Positions 26,718 to 35,695 of a stretch of 64,000 bases of DNA are shown here, in pieces. Source of the DNA: Pandoraea fibrosis (GTDB taxonomy: Bacteria > Pseudomonadota > Gammaproteobacteria > Burkholderiales > Burkholderiaceae). Location of the stretch: NCBI RefSeq assembly GCF_000807775.2, contig NZ_CP047385.1, forward strand, positions 5,022,001 to 5,086,000. Direction: 5' to 3'. The position numbers and the translations under genes were made by a program. The notes under the pieces were generated by a model. It was not told where the DNA came from. It worked only from the letters and a program-made list of their open reading frames with translations, and ran no database searches. Position 1 is the stretch's first letter; each line of letters begins with the position of its first letter.

Positions 26718-26939
26718 TTACTCTTCGGCCAGTCGGGCGATCTGCGCGGTGTAGTTCGCCTCGGTCCACACGTCGCCGTCCTGCGGACCGGGACCGGTGC
26801 GATTCAGATAGGCCACGAGACCCGCCAGGTCATGCGTACCGGCGGCGTAGGCGCGCTCGATGGCGTCGCCCAGCAGGCTTTCGTATTGCGTCGGCTCATG
26901 ACGACGCGCTTGATGCGGTTCGAGATAACGGTCCATCAT
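26718..26939 (-). CDS. Small conserved hypothetical protein in catabolic operon
   Basis: A 73-residue acidic protein (MMDRYLEPHQARRHEPTQY...). The sequence is mostly helical, with no membrane segment, no cysteine and no metal motif. The ATG at 26939 overlaps the stop of the preceding gene (ATGA), so it is translationally coupled and surely a real gene. Proteins of this kind are sometimes annotated as recombinase-like helix-turn-helix, but I see no DNA-binding evidence. It sits directly before the Rieske oxygenase, so it may be an accessory factor of the oxygenase. Confidence 0.72.
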   Translation of the reverse strand: MMDRYLEPHQARRHEPTQYESLLGDAIERAYAAGTHDLAGLVAYLNRTGPGPQDGDVWTEANYTAQIARLAEE

Positions 26940-27277
26940 TTCCCTCCATTGCGAACCCGTTCGCGAATGCGCGCGTGTACGGGTACGAAGTCGTAAGTCG
27001 GATAGCATTCGGTGCGAAACACGCCCCAGGCCGAGCGTTCGAGTTCCACGTTGACGACAGGCAGCAGATGCGGTGGCAGTTCGAGCGTGACGATCTGGCC
27101 GAAGCCCATTGCCACCGTCCACGACACCACCTTCACGCCTGCCGGCGGAAAACGCTCCCACCATTCGGCCGCCTTCAGGCGGTCCTGAAATGCATCGAGA
27201 TTGTTCGACTGGTCGTGTCGCAGGAACACCGTCAACAACATCGTCTCGGGCTGAACGGCGGTTGCGTTCTCGCTCAT
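26936..27277 (-). CDS. Conserved hypothetical protein in catabolic operon
   Basis: A 113-residue soluble protein (TMLLTVFLRHDQSNN, WERFPPAGVKVVSWTVAMGFGQIVTLELP) with alternating hydrophobic strands, suggesting a small alpha/beta ferredoxin-like fold. No catalytic motif recognised. It is 13 bp downstream of the substrate-binding protein gene and coupled by four bases to the next small gene. Its conserved place between importer and oxygenase hints at a role in the same pathway, such as a muconolactone-isomerase-like or monooxygenase-like ABM fold, but this is a guess from shape only. Confidence 0.78.
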   Translation of the reverse strand: MSENATAVQPETMLLTVFLRHDQSNNLDAFQDRLKAAEWWERFPPAGVKVVSWTVAMGFGQIVTLELPPHLLPVVNVELERSAWGVFRTECYPTYDFVPVHARIRERVRNGGK

Positions 27278-27290
27278 GGATAGCCTCGCC

Positions 27291-28301
27291 TTATTGCACG
27301 AACTGGTTGGTGAAGAGGTCAGCCGGATTCGACTTCTCGCGGATGACCTTTTCCTGCGCATAGAAGTCCTGCAGCTTCGTCACGCGCGCCGGATCGAACG
27401 CACCCAGTCGTTGCTGGCCCGGATAGACATTGCGGGCGTAGTACGTGAGGATCTTCTCGATCTCGGCTTCCTTGCCCTTGTAGGCAGGGACTGCGGCGCA
27501 GTAATCCTTCGCCGCACCGGCCGGGTCGCGCATGATCTCCGCCACCGACTTGATCGTCGCGCGAACGAACTTGCGGATCATCTCCGGCTTCTCGGCGATG
27601 GTCTTGTCCGACGCCAGAATCGCCTGCGCCATGCCCGGGAAATACTTGTCGGTCGACGTCATGGTGATCTTCACCCCGGCGTCTTCGATGTTCTGCGCCC
27701 ACTCCGGCGTGCCCACCATCACTTCGGCCTTGCCCGTGGCCACTTGCTGCCACACACCGGCCGGGCCTGCGCCCTGAATGCGGGCATCGTTGCGCGTAAG
27801 ACCGGCGGACGCCAGCAAACCGAGCGTGGCGTAGAAGCCGGTGTCCTGATAGGCGAGCACGGTGATCGTCTTGCCCTTCAGATCGGCGGGCGACTTGATG
27901 TTCGCATCGTCACGCACGACCAACTGGTGCAGCGTGCGCCCGCCCAGCAGCGCCACGCCCTTGATGGGGATACCGTTCGGGCGCAGCACGATCGGCGTGT
28001 CGCCAAGACCGCCGCCCAGATCCCCGTTGCCGGACGCGAGTTGCTTGCCGACGTCGGCACCGCCCTGCACGGTCAGCCAACGCACCGACAGCCCTTCCGC
28101 AGCGTAGTAGCCCTTCTTCTCTGCCAGCATCAGCGGCGCAAAGGCCGGCAGGTTCGCCGGTGCCGGCAGCAGATAGGTAATCTGCTGGGTCGCTGGCTGG
28201 GCCATGACCGGCGCCGCCAGACTCGTGAGTGCTGCCACGGCACACAGGCCGGCGGCTTGACGCGCGCGGCGCGCCAACGATGCACGGAAAATCGACAACA
28301 T
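27291..28301 (-). CDS. NitT/TauT-type ABC transporter substrate-binding protein
   Basis: A 336-residue periplasmic protein with a signal peptide (SLAAPVMAQP, cleaved near residue 35). The mature protein has the SsuA/THI5-like fold: EKKGYYAAEGLSVRWLTVQGG near the N-terminus and TPEWAQNIEDAG in the middle. It feeds the permease (36506) and ATPase (37327) at the operon head. Systems of this kind import sulfonates, nitrate, pyrimidines or aromatic acids. The cognate ATPase and permease are nine genes upstream on the same transcript, an unusual split. Confidence 0.9.
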   Translation of the reverse strand: MLSIFRASLARRARQAAGLCAVAALTSLAAPVMAQPATQQITYLLPAPANLPAFAPLMLAEKKGYYAAEGLSVRWLTVQGGADVGKQLASGNGDLGGGLGDTPIVLRPNGIPIKGVALLGGRTLHQLVVRDDANIKSPADLKGKTITVLAYQDTGFYATLGLLASAGLTRNDARIQGAGPAGVWQQVATGKAEVMVGTPEWAQNIEDAGVKITMTSTDKYFPGMAQAILASDKTIAEKPEMIRKFVRATIKSVAEIMRDPAGAAKDYCAAVPAYKGKEAEIEKILTYYARNVYPGQQRLGAFDPARVTKLQDFYAQEKVIREKSNPADLFTNQFVQ

Positions 28302-28375
28302 ATCTTTGCCTCGCTCAAGTATCGGATTACCGCGATGCCCCGTGCATCGCGGCTTGCTTTGGCACTACCTGTCGT

Positions 28376-29872
28376 TCACACCCGGCCCGCCCAGGCGAGC
28401 GGGTTGTCGTTCATGCCCCAATAGAGGCTCTTCTGATTCGTGTATTCCAGCAAACCCAGACGGCCCTTCTCACGCCCCATGCCACTCTCTTTCCAGCCAC
28501 CGAACGGCGTCGAAATCGAGAACTGCTTGTAGGTATTGATCCAGACGGTGCCCGTCTCCAGCGCACGGCCGATGCGCCAGGCACGCTTGTAGTCGCGCGT
28601 CCAGATACCCGCCGCCAGCCCGTAGACGCTATCGTTCGCCTCGGCCATCAGGTCGTCTTCGTTCTCGAACGGCAGTACCGCCAGCACCGGTCCGAAGATT
28701 TCCTCCTGCACCATGCGCGCCTGATTCGTCAGGCCCGCAATGATGGTCGGCGCATAGAAGTAGCCCTTCTCGCGGCCATCGCCCGCCGGACGCTCGCCGC
28801 CGCACAGCAGGCGGCCACCCTCTTCGAGTCCGATGGCAACGTAACGCTCGATGGACTCGCGATGCGCAGACGTGACAAGCGGCCCCATCTGCGTGTCTTC
28901 GCGCAACGGATCGCCCACGCGCAACTGCTTCGCCCCCGCCACAAGGCGCTCGACGAACGTGTCGAAGATCGCTTTGTGAACGAACAGACGCGAACCCGCG
29001 ATACACGACTCGCCCGACGAACTGAAGATGCCGTAGAGCACACCGGCGACGGCGTGATCGATGTCGGCGTCTTCGAAGACAATGGTCGGCGACTTGCCAC
29101 CGAGTTCGAGCGAGACCGGCATGAGCTTGTCCGCCGCCAGACGCGCGATGCCACGGCCGACTTCGGTGCCCCCGGTGAAGGCGACCTTCTTGACCTTGGG
29201 ATGGCGCACGAGAATGTCGCCGATGACCGAGCCTTTGCCCGGCAACACCGACAGCACGCCGCGCGGGACTCCGGCGGCTTCGCAGATGCGGCCCAGTTCC
29301 AGCGAGGCGAGCGGCGTGACTTCCGCAGGCTTGAGCACCACGGCGTTACCCGCCGCCAGTGCAGGCGCAAGCTTCTGCGCATCCGAGGCAATCGGCGAGT
29401 TCCATGGCGTGATGGCGGCCACGACACCGAGCGGCTCGTGCACGCTCATCGTCAGGTAATCGCCACGCGACGGCGTGAGCGTTTCCTCAAGCGTCTCCAG
29501 ACACGACGCGAAGTAGCGGAACGTGCCCGCCGCGCTCGCTACCAGTGCGCGCGTCTCGCTGATCGGCTTGCCGTTGTCGCGGCGTTGCAGATGCGCAAGC
29601 GCCTCGGCACGTTGCGTAATGCCGTCGGCCACGCGGTGCAGCACGGCGGCGCGCTGATGCGGCTTCAGTCCGGCCCAGTCGGCACGACGCCAGGCGGCAT
29701 CGGCCACTTCCACCGCTTCGACGGCATCCTCGGCGCCGGCCGCCGCAATCTCGGCGTTCACACTCTCGTCGGCCGGGTACAGGCTCTGATAGCGCTTGCC
29801 TGTCCCGGGGCGCCACTCGCCGCCGACCAGAATGTCGCTCGAAAACCCTTGCAGCAAATCTTGATGGCTCAT
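28376..29872 (-). CDS. NAD(P)-dependent aldehyde dehydrogenase
   Basis: A 498-residue ALDH. N-terminal cofactor region with ITPWNSPIASDAQKLAPAL, the glutamate in LELGGKSPTIVF, and the nucleophile cysteine in SSGESCIAGSR. Full length. It would oxidise an aldehyde released by the TPP-dependent decarboxylase or by ring cleavage. It follows the aspartate-dehydrogenase gene by 13 bp. The substrate class (betaine aldehyde/hydroxymuconic semialdehyde type) cannot be fixed from motifs. Confidence 0.93.
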   Translation of the reverse strand: MSHQDLLQGFSSDILVGGEWRPGTGKRYQSLYPADESVNAEIAAAGAEDAVEAVEVADAAWRRADWAGLKPHQRAAVLHRVADGITQRAEALAHLQRRDNGKPISETRALVASAAGTFRYFASCLETLEETLTPSRGDYLTMSVHEPLGVVAAITPWNSPIASDAQKLAPALAAGNAVVLKPAEVTPLASLELGRICEAAGVPRGVLSVLPGKGSVIGDILVRHPKVKKVAFTGGTEVGRGIARLAADKLMPVSLELGGKSPTIVFEDADIDHAVAGVLYGIFSSSGESCIAGSRLFVHKAIFDTFVERLVAGAKQLRVGDPLREDTQMGPLVTSAHRESIERYVAIGLEEGGRLLCGGERPAGDGREKGYFYAPTIIAGLTNQARMVQEEIFGPVLAVLPFENEDDLMAEANDSVYGLAAGIWTRDYKRAWRIGRALETGTVWINTYKQFSISTPFGGWKESGMGREKGRLGLLEYTNQKSLYWGMNDNPLAWAGRV

Positions 29873-29885
29873 GATGCGCTTCCTG

Positions 29886-30704
29886 CTAGATCACACAGTT
29901 CGCAACGCGATTGCGCAGCGCACGAATGGCGGAATAGGCGGTCAGTGCCGACGTCTTGGGGTTGTCAGGCAAGGGCTTGCCGCACATCTCCAGCGACATT
30001 TCGCCGAACGCGCCACGCGCAGCGATGTGGTGCACATTGCGTGTGGTCGCCGGATCGGCGATCAAACGCACGCGCGTCGCGTCGAGGCCAAGACCGGCGA
30101 TCGCCACGGTGGCCGCAACATTCGCATTCTTCGGATACAGACGCGCCGCGTCGCGGGCGCTGCCTTCGAAAATCACGGTCGCGGTGCTCAGCGTGGCCAG
30201 ATCGCAGACCTGTTCGGCCGGCGTACCCTGCCACCCCAACGGCGGCTTGCGTCCGGTGTAAAGCACTTCGTCCAGACCGCCTTCGCGCGCAGCGGAAATC
30301 GCGTCGATGCCACCGATGGCGCCGGAGAGCAGCGTGACGGTGGACGCGCCATCCTTGGCGGCTTGTTCCAATGCGGCGAGCAGCTCGGTGTCGGACAGCG
30401 CGCCGATCGAGGCCACCGCGCAGTCGATACCGGACCTGAGCAGCGCAACGACGTGGCCCGACAGCGCGCTGTGACCCGCGCACTCGAGCACGAAGTCAGG
30501 ACGGGTGGAAAGCGCTTGCGCCGACGACACGACCTCGGTATCGGCGCGCACGCTGCCGCGAACGCGCTCGGCAGCGTCTTCCGGCACGATCACATGGCCC
30601 ACGCGAAGGTACGGGTCGCTGGCACAGGCTTCGTAGACTTTCGAGCCGATAGCACCGAAACCAATCAGTGCGACATCAACGCGACGGTGATTCACTTCAT
30701 GCAT
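29886..30704 (-). CDS. L-aspartate dehydrogenase-like protein
   Basis: A 272-residue protein with an N-terminal Rossmann motif ([12 protein letters not shown]) and the C-terminal aspartate dehydrogenase domain, with the phrases [10 protein letters not shown] and [12 protein letters not shown] and a histidine in VHHIAARG. The family converts aspartate to iminoaspartate with NAD(P), or the reverse. It starts within the end of the TPP-enzyme gene (8-bp overlap). From memory, a Pseudomonas aeruginosa homologue sits in a similar IclR/SDR/TPP-enzyme/ALDH group. In a catabolic operon it may deaminate an amino acid-like intermediate, helped by RidA. Confidence 0.87.
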   Translation of the reverse strand: MHEVNHRRVDVALIGFGAIGSKVYEACASDPYLRVGHVIVPEDAAERVRGSVRADTEVVSSAQALSTRPDFVLECAGHSALSGHVVALLRSGIDCAVASIGALSDTELLAALEQAAKDGASTVTLLSGAIGGIDAISAAREGGLDEVLYTGRKPPLGWQGTPAEQVCDLATLSTATVIFEGSARDAARLYPKNANVAATVAIAGLGLDATRVRLIADPATTRNVHHIAARGAFGEMSLEMCGKPLPDNPKTSALTAYSAIRALRNRVANCVI

Positions 30705-32349
30705 TCACGGGCTCCCGGACCGGCGGGCCGGCAAAGTGCGAGGCGAAGCTGCCGACCGACAGCATGTCGACTTCGAGCAGCACCGGGCCGTCGTGCGCGA
30801 AGGCGCGAGCCACGGCGCCTTCCGCCTGATCGATGGCCGTAATACGCTCGTGCTTGAGTTGCAGGCTCGCGCAGAACGCGGCGAAATCCGGTTGGTGCAG
30901 TTGCACGTAGTGACGGCGGCCGCCGTACTGCGCGTCCTGAATGTTGCGAATCACGCCATAGCATTGGTCGTTCATCAGCAGAATCACGACCGGTGCCTTT
31001 TCCTGCACGGCGGTCGCGAGTTCGCCCACGTTGACCATCAGGCCACCATCGCCGCACAGGGCCACGGTCTTCTTCGCGTTGCCTGCAAGCGCCGCGCCGA
31101 TGCCCATCTGCATGCCTTGACCGATGCCGCCGCCCAACGCGTGCACGCCTGCGCGCGGCGAGAAGATCTTCAGCAGTCGGTTGCCCCACGTGCTGTTCGA
31201 GATCGTGACGTCGCGCACCCAGTTGAAGTCGCGGCCCAGCGCGCCTTGCAGCGCTGCGACCAGTTGACGGTAAGGCCCAAGACCTTCTGCCACCTGTTTC
31301 ACGGCTGCATCGCGTGCGGCGGCAAGGTCGGCGTGGAACGCCGGATCGACCGAGAGACGGCCTTGCAAGCGATCGGCCAGCGCGTTCAGCACGCGTGCGG
31401 CGTCGCCTTGCACGAACAGGTCGTTGCGATAGCCCCGGCCGTCCGCCAGACCATCGGCGTCGACACGATACAGCGGGCGCGGAAGCCCCAGCTTGTACTT
31501 GAGCGTCTCGTTACCGCGCAGACGAGAGCCGACCACGAGCACGGCGTCGCACGTCTTGTAGAACTTCTCGACCGTGGGGTGAATATTGAACGCGCCGAGG
31601 GTGGCCGCATGATCCTCCGGCACGATGCCGCGACCTTGCACGCTGGTCACAACGCCAAAGCCCATGTCGACCAGACGCTTGACGGCAGCCTCGGCGCCAC
31701 GCGCACCGCCGCCCAGCCACAGCAGCGGGCGATGGGCCGCAGCCAGCTTGTCGGCCAGTTCGGCCACGCGGGCGTCGTCGTGCGTCGGCACCGAAATGTG
31801 CGGTGCCGCCAGATCGGTCGGCCATTCGATTTCCGCCGCCTGAATGTCGATCGGAATCTCCACGCTCACCGGGCCGGTCGGCGCCGTGAGCGCCGCACGC
31901 ACCGCTTCGCGCACGGTCGAGAGTGCCGTGTCGACGCAGCGCACGCGGTACGCGGCCTTCGAGATCGAGTTCAGCATGCTGAGCTGATCCGGCGCTTCGT
32001 GGATATACGCGAGATCGCGGTCGAGGAATTCGGTCTCGATCTGCCCGGTGATGTGCAGCACAGGCGTGCCCGCGGTGAGCGCTTCGACCATCGCACCGGC
32101 CGCATTACCGGCGGCGGTGCCCGTGCTCGTGAACGCCACGCCGAGACCGCCCGACACGCGAGCGAGGCCGTCGGCCATGTTCAGTGCGCCGGCTTCGCCG
32201 CGTGCGCCGACATAGCGGATCTTTTCGCGGCGCGCGATGGCGTCGAGAATCGGCATGTTGTGAATCGAGATCACGCCGAATGCGGTCTGCACACCGCACT
32301 GTTCGAGAAACGCCGCGATGACTTCGCCGACGGTGGTTTTGTTAGACAT
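30697..32349 (-). CDS. Thiamine-diphosphate-dependent enzyme (acetolactate synthase-like decarboxylase)
   Basis: A 550-residue TPP enzyme with the three usual domains. The activating glutamate is in [14 protein letters not shown] near residue 45; the TPP/Mg binding motif [15 protein letters not shown] with downstream MNDQCYG lies near 425-455. It resembles acetolactate synthase, benzoylformate decarboxylase and sulfoacetaldehyde acetyltransferase relatives. I start at 32349 (MSNKTTVGE), with GGAGG upstream; it overlaps the SDR stop by eight bases. It would decarboxylate or cleave a 2-keto acid in the pathway. No ilvN-type regulatory subunit is near, so biosynthetic acetolactate synthase is unlikely. 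Confidence 0.88.
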   Translation of the reverse strand: MSNKTTVGEVIAAFLEQCGVQTAFGVISIHNMPILDAIARREKIRYVGARGEAGALNMADGLARVSGGLGVAFTSTGTAAGNAAGAMVEALTAGTPVLHITGQIETEFLDRDLAYIHEAPDQLSMLNSISKAAYRVRCVDTALSTVREAVRAALTAPTGPVSVEIPIDIQAAEIEWPTDLAAPHISVPTHDDARVAELADKLAAAHRPLLWLGGGARGAEAAVKRLVDMGFGVVTSVQGRGIVPEDHAATLGAFNIHPTVEKFYKTCDAVLVVGSRLRGNETLKYKLGLPRPLYRVDADGLADGRGYRNDLFVQGDAARVLNALADRLQGRLSVDPAFHADLAAARDAAVKQVAEGLGPYRQLVAALQGALGRDFNWVRDVTISNSTWGNRLLKIFSPRAGVHALGGGIGQGMQMGIGAALAGNAKKTVALCGDGGLMVNVGELATAVQEKAPVVILLMNDQCYGVIRNIQDAQYGGRRHYVQLHQPDFAAFCASLQLKHERITAIDQAEGAVARAFAHDGPVLLEVDMLSVGSFASHFAGPPVREPVNA

Positions 32350-33148
32350 GTCTTGCCAAGCCTCCGGAAACATCGATATGGCTGCCCGTCGTGTAGGACG
32401 ATTGCGGGCTCGCCAGGAAAAAGATCGCTGCGGCCGCCTCTTCAGGCTTGCCCAGACGTTGCAACTGGATTTGCTTCTTCTGCGCGAGAGCGCCGGTCCA
32501 TTCCTCCCACGTCTTGCCTTCGCCCTGCTCGGCGAAGCGTCGACGCCACTGGCCCGACTCGACCAGCCCGATCAGAATGGAATTGACACGCACGCCGTCG
32601 GGCGCGAATTCGCCGGCCATCGAGCGCACGAGGTTCTGAATCCCCGCGCGCGCCGAAGAAGTCGCCACCATGTGCGGCTCGGGCTGGAGCGCAAGCAACG
32701 AGTTGACGCAGACGATAGCGGCGTCGCCCGTCTCGCGCGCCGCCTCGCGCAGCATCGGCAGGCAGGCACGCGTGGTGCGAATCACGCTGAAGTACTTCAG
32801 CTCCAACTCTTCGCGCCACGCCTCGTCGGTCGTGTCGGCGAACGTCGAGACGCGGCCCTGCCCGGCGTTGTTCACCAGCATGTCGAGACGGCCGAACTCG
32901 CGGCGAATGCGCTCGGCCAGCGCACTTACCTCGTTCGCGTCGAGCACGTCGCATTGCGCGGCAATGAGGCGCGCTTCGGGATGACGCTCGCGCAAAGTCG
33001 CCTCGGCCTGCGCGAGACGCTCCGGGTTGCGGCCGCAAATCGCGACAGCGGCGCCCGCTTCGAGCAGACGTTCGGCAGTGGCAAGGCCGATGCCGGACGT
33101 ACCGCCAGTGACCAGCGCTGCGCGCCGGGTGAGGTCGATCTTGATCAT
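32342..33148 (-). CDS. Short-chain dehydrogenase/reductase lacking canonical Tyr/Lys
   Basis: A 268-residue SDR with a sound cofactor site (TGGTSGIGLA, NNAG at about residue 91-94) and the serine in CVNSLLAL. The YxxxK motif expected near residue 160 reads TSSAR (in HMVATSSARAG): the catalytic tyrosine is threonine and the lysine arginine. This subgroup may use a different mechanism or not be a dehydrogenase. The end ASPQSSYTTGSHIDVSGG is normal. The start overlaps the IclR stop by four bases. It is part of the catabolic operon. Confidence 0.88.
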   Translation of the reverse strand: MIKIDLTRRAALVTGGTSGIGLATAERLLEAGAAVAICGRNPERLAQAEATLRERHPEARLIAAQCDVLDANEVSALAERIRREFGRLDMLVNNAGQGRVSTFADTTDEAWREELELKYFSVIRTTRACLPMLREAARETGDAAIVCVNSLLALQPEPHMVATSSARAGIQNLVRSMAGEFAPDGVRVNSILIGLVESGQWRRRFAEQGEGKTWEEWTGALAQKKQIQLQRLGKPEEAAAAIFFLASPQSSYTTGSHIDVSGGLARHV

Positions 33149-34086
33149 TTCAATCCCAGTGACTTCATGTAGGGGGTAGGTTGGCTGTCGCTGCCGGGTC
33201 GGTAATTCAGACGGTGCGACAGCGCGTCGGCCGCCTCGCGTACCTGGCCGATCAGCCCCGCATCGAGCATTGACGAATCGATGTTGGCGCGCGGAATGGT
33301 GACGGTGATCGCCGCGCAGATGCGGCCCGCGTCGTTGCGCACCGGCGCGCTCACGACACTGATGCCGCGCTCGAACGAGGATGCCGACACCGCATAGCCG
33401 CGCTCGGCGTCTTCGCGCACACGTTCGAACAATTCCGCAAGCGTCTCGGGCGTCTGCGGCGTGTATTTCTCGAGCGTCTTTTCCGGATACAGCGCGCGCA
33501 GCTCGGTCAGCGTCAGGTCACCCATCAACACGTGACCGTGCACCGTGGCATGGGCTGGCAAACGCGTACCCACGTTGACCTTGATCGAGTTGAACACGCC
33601 GGCGACGCTTTGCGCCTTGGCCACGAACACGATGTCGCGTCCGTCGCGGATCACGATGTGCGAGGTCAGTTGGGTGGCGTCGCGCAACCGTTCGATGATC
33701 GGAATCCCCAGATCGGTCAGCTCCAGCGAACTGAGGTATTCGAAGCCCAGACGCAGCACCGCCACGCCCAGACGGAAATTCTTCTCGCTACCTGCACGCT
33801 CAAGAAAGCCCATCGCTTCGAGCGTCTGCAACAAGCGGAAAACGGTCGTGCGCGGAATGCCGAGGCGTTGCGACAACTCCGGTGCACTGAATACGGCCTC
33901 ACGCGGGGAGAACTGCGTGAGAATGCGCAAACCACGCTCCAGACCCGGCACGAGATAGCGAGTCTCGGACGTCGAACCTTCGGCGAGATCCTCGCCCTCG
34001 GTCTGGGCGCCCTGAAGGCTCGGCGAGTCGTCTTCGATCTGCGCGTCGGCCACTGCCATTGCGCGCTTCGGGGTTGCCGGTGCCAT
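33145..34086 (-). CDS. IclR-family regulator of the catabolic operon
   Basis: A 313-residue regulator. An N-terminal extension rich in D, E and S (about 1-45) precedes the winged helix-turn-helix (ELSQRLGIPRTTVFRLLQTLEA) and the C-terminal IclR ligand domain (ends RANIDSSMLDAGLIG). GGAGAG stands seven bases before the ATG at 34086, two bases after the hydrolase stop. It is embedded in the operon, so it is autoregulated; the inverted repeats at 38296 and 39715 are its most likely targets. The ligand should be a pathway intermediate. Confidence 0.93.
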   Translation of the reverse strand: MAPATPKRAMAVADAQIEDDSPSLQGAQTEGEDLAEGSTSETRYLVPGLERGLRILTQFSPREAVFSAPELSQRLGIPRTTVFRLLQTLEAMGFLERAGSEKNFRLGVAVLRLGFEYLSSLELTDLGIPIIERLRDATQLTSHIVIRDGRDIVFVAKAQSVAGVFNSIKVNVGTRLPAHATVHGHVLMGDLTLTELRALYPEKTLEKYTPQTPETLAELFERVREDAERGYAVSASSFERGISVVSAPVRNDAGRICAAITVTIPRANIDSSMLDAGLIGQVREAADALSHRLNYRPGSDSQPTPYMKSLGLK

Positions 34087-34087
34087 G

Positions 34088-35062
34088 TCAACGCTCTCCT
34101 GCCGCGATGCGTTCGAGCCACGCGGCAAGCGCGGCATTCAGAACGTCGGGGGTTTCGATATACGACGCGTGTCCCGCGCCTTCTATGATTTGCAGCGGCA
34201 CGCCGGCCACGTCGGCAATCGTCTGGCAGGCCGCAGGCGGCGTGATCGCATCCTGCGCCCCCACTGCCACGGCGACCGGCCCCGCGTTCGCCGCCACGTA
34301 TTGCGTCAACTCGCCGGCCACGTCGCCGTTCGAGAGCAGATGCGTGGCCTGACGGTAACCGGCCGGTTGCACGCGCGCCATGTTCCACTTCACCCACGCA
34401 CGCGCCAGGTCTGCGGCGCCCGGTGCGACGAGGTTGTCGCTACGTTCGCGGGCCATGCCTGCGGGGCCAAGCTTGTCGAGCATCGCCAGACGGCTATCGC
34501 GTTTGCTCACCCGCACGTCAGGGTCGGCCTTGCCGTAACCGCCGGCCGGCGAGCATAGAAAGAGTCCGCGCACGCGTTGCGGTGCGCGGCTCGCGAACGT
34601 CGTCGCCATGATCGCGCCCAGCGAGTGGCCCACGAGCGCCACGCGCTCAAGCCCGAGGGCATCGAGCCAGGCTTCGAGGGCGTTGGCGTAGACGTCGGCA
34701 TGCGGTTCGGCGTCGGCGACATTCGACGTCTGTCCATAGCCGGGGGCGTCCCACGCATACAGCGAGGCGTCGAGCCCGGTGGCTTCGAACTGCGCCAGCC
34801 ATGAAGCGGCCCCCGATCCAATCCCGTGCAACATCACGACCGGCATGCCGCCCGCTGTGCGTGCGCCCGAGCAGCGATAGCCGACAGTGCCCGTGCGCGT
34901 GGCGAGGGTGTGGTACGGGAAGGCATTCAGACGCTCGCACAACGGGGCGACGGTGGCATCGTCTGGCACTTCGGACGGAAAGGCTTCGGCTTGCATGGTC
35001 TGGACTGAACGTCTGGCTTCGTGAATTCCTGCCGGTGCCGCACTTGCCAAAGACAAGCCCAT
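34088..35062 (-). CDS. Alpha/beta-fold hydrolase (meta-cleavage-product-hydrolase-like)
   Basis: A 324-residue hydrolase. Oxyanion region MLHGIGSGAASW, nucleophile elbow GHSLGA near residue 150, acid in VGAQDAI and histidine in GAGHASYIE, a complete triad. The layout matches C-C bond hydrolases of ring-cleavage pathways, and the VOC dioxygenase in the operon fits such a role. Start choice is uncertain: GGAAAG precedes GTG/ATG at 35065/35062, while a later ATG at 34996 has no ribosome site. The gap to the cupin is 33 bp. Confidence 0.88.
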   Translation of the reverse strand: MGLSLASAAPAGIHEARRSVQTMQAEAFPSEVPDDATVAPLCERLNAFPYHTLATRTGTVGYRCSGARTAGGMPVVMLHGIGSGAASWLAQFEATGLDASLYAWDAPGYGQTSNVADAEPHADVYANALEAWLDALGLERVALVGHSLGAIMATTFASRAPQRVRGLFLCSPAGGYGKADPDVRVSKRDSRLAMLDKLGPAGMARERSDNLVAPGAADLARAWVKWNMARVQPAGYRQATHLLSNGDVAGELTQYVAANAGPVAVAVGAQDAITPPAACQTIADVAGVPLQIIEGAGHASYIETPDVLNAALAAWLERIAAGER

Positions 35063-35095
35063 CACCGGACTTTCCGGGGCGGATCCCCCGGAGGC

Positions 35096-35653
35096 TTACT
35101 TCTGTTCGCGCTTGATCTTCGCGAGCGGCGAATCGGGCGGATACGTCGGCGTGACCGGCTTTTGCGAGCCAAGCATCACGCACATGAGCGCGTCTTCGTC
35201 GCCAATGTTGATTTCCGTGCGATACACGCCCGGCGGCACCGAGATCAGGTCGCGCTCACCGAGAATGGCTTCCCACGTCTCGCCATCGCGCTCGCAGATC
35301 ACCTTCATCTTTCCGCGCATCACGAAGAAGATTTCTTCGACGTCCATGTGGATGTGGCTCGGGCCGATGTTGCCGGCCGGAATCACCATCGTGGAGAACG
35401 TGAAGTGACCGGCGGGCACGGTATTGACGTCTTTGGCCACGCCGGTGCCGCCCGTGCCGACATAGCGCATTTGCGCACGGCGGTACTTCGGGTCGTAATC
35501 GGCCTGGAACTTGAGCGCGTCCCAGTCGTACTTGCGCGTGGAGAAACGCGCCACGCGCGTGTCCAGCCAGTCGCCGAATGTCTGGCCTTCGGCCTGCGTC
35601 CAGCTTTCGACGGCCTGCGGCGTCGCGGTGTTTTTAGCTTCGGCTTGCGCCAT
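35096..35653 (-). CDS. Cupin-domain protein
   Basis: A 185-residue single-cupin protein. Motif 1 is GPSHIHMDVEEIFFVMRG, with two histidines and a glutamate for a metal. Motif 2 reads VPPGVYRTEIN: the usual metal-binding histidine is replaced by arginine. It may therefore bind the metal with three ligands, or have a non-redox role such as isomerase or sensor. AAGGAG lies eight bases before the ATG at 35653. It is 42 bp after the SDR gene in the operon. Confidence 0.88.
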   Translation of the reverse strand: MAQAEAKNTATPQAVESWTQAEGQTFGDWLDTRVARFSTRKYDWDALKFQADYDPKYRRAQMRYVGTGGTGVAKDVNTVPAGHFTFSTMVIPAGNIGPSHIHMDVEEIFFVMRGKMKVICERDGETWEAILGERDLISVPPGVYRTEINIGDEDALMCVMLGSQKPVTPTYPPDSPLAKIKREQK

Positions 35654-35695
35654 GTTTGTCACTCCTTGAAGGCGTTGCGAATGAGGGGTGGCTCG

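Noticed and set aside
28229-30337. A 702-residue plus-strand frame opposite aldehyde dehydrogenase and AspDH
   Set aside because: Arg/His-rich shadow of real minus-strand genes with clear domain motifs.
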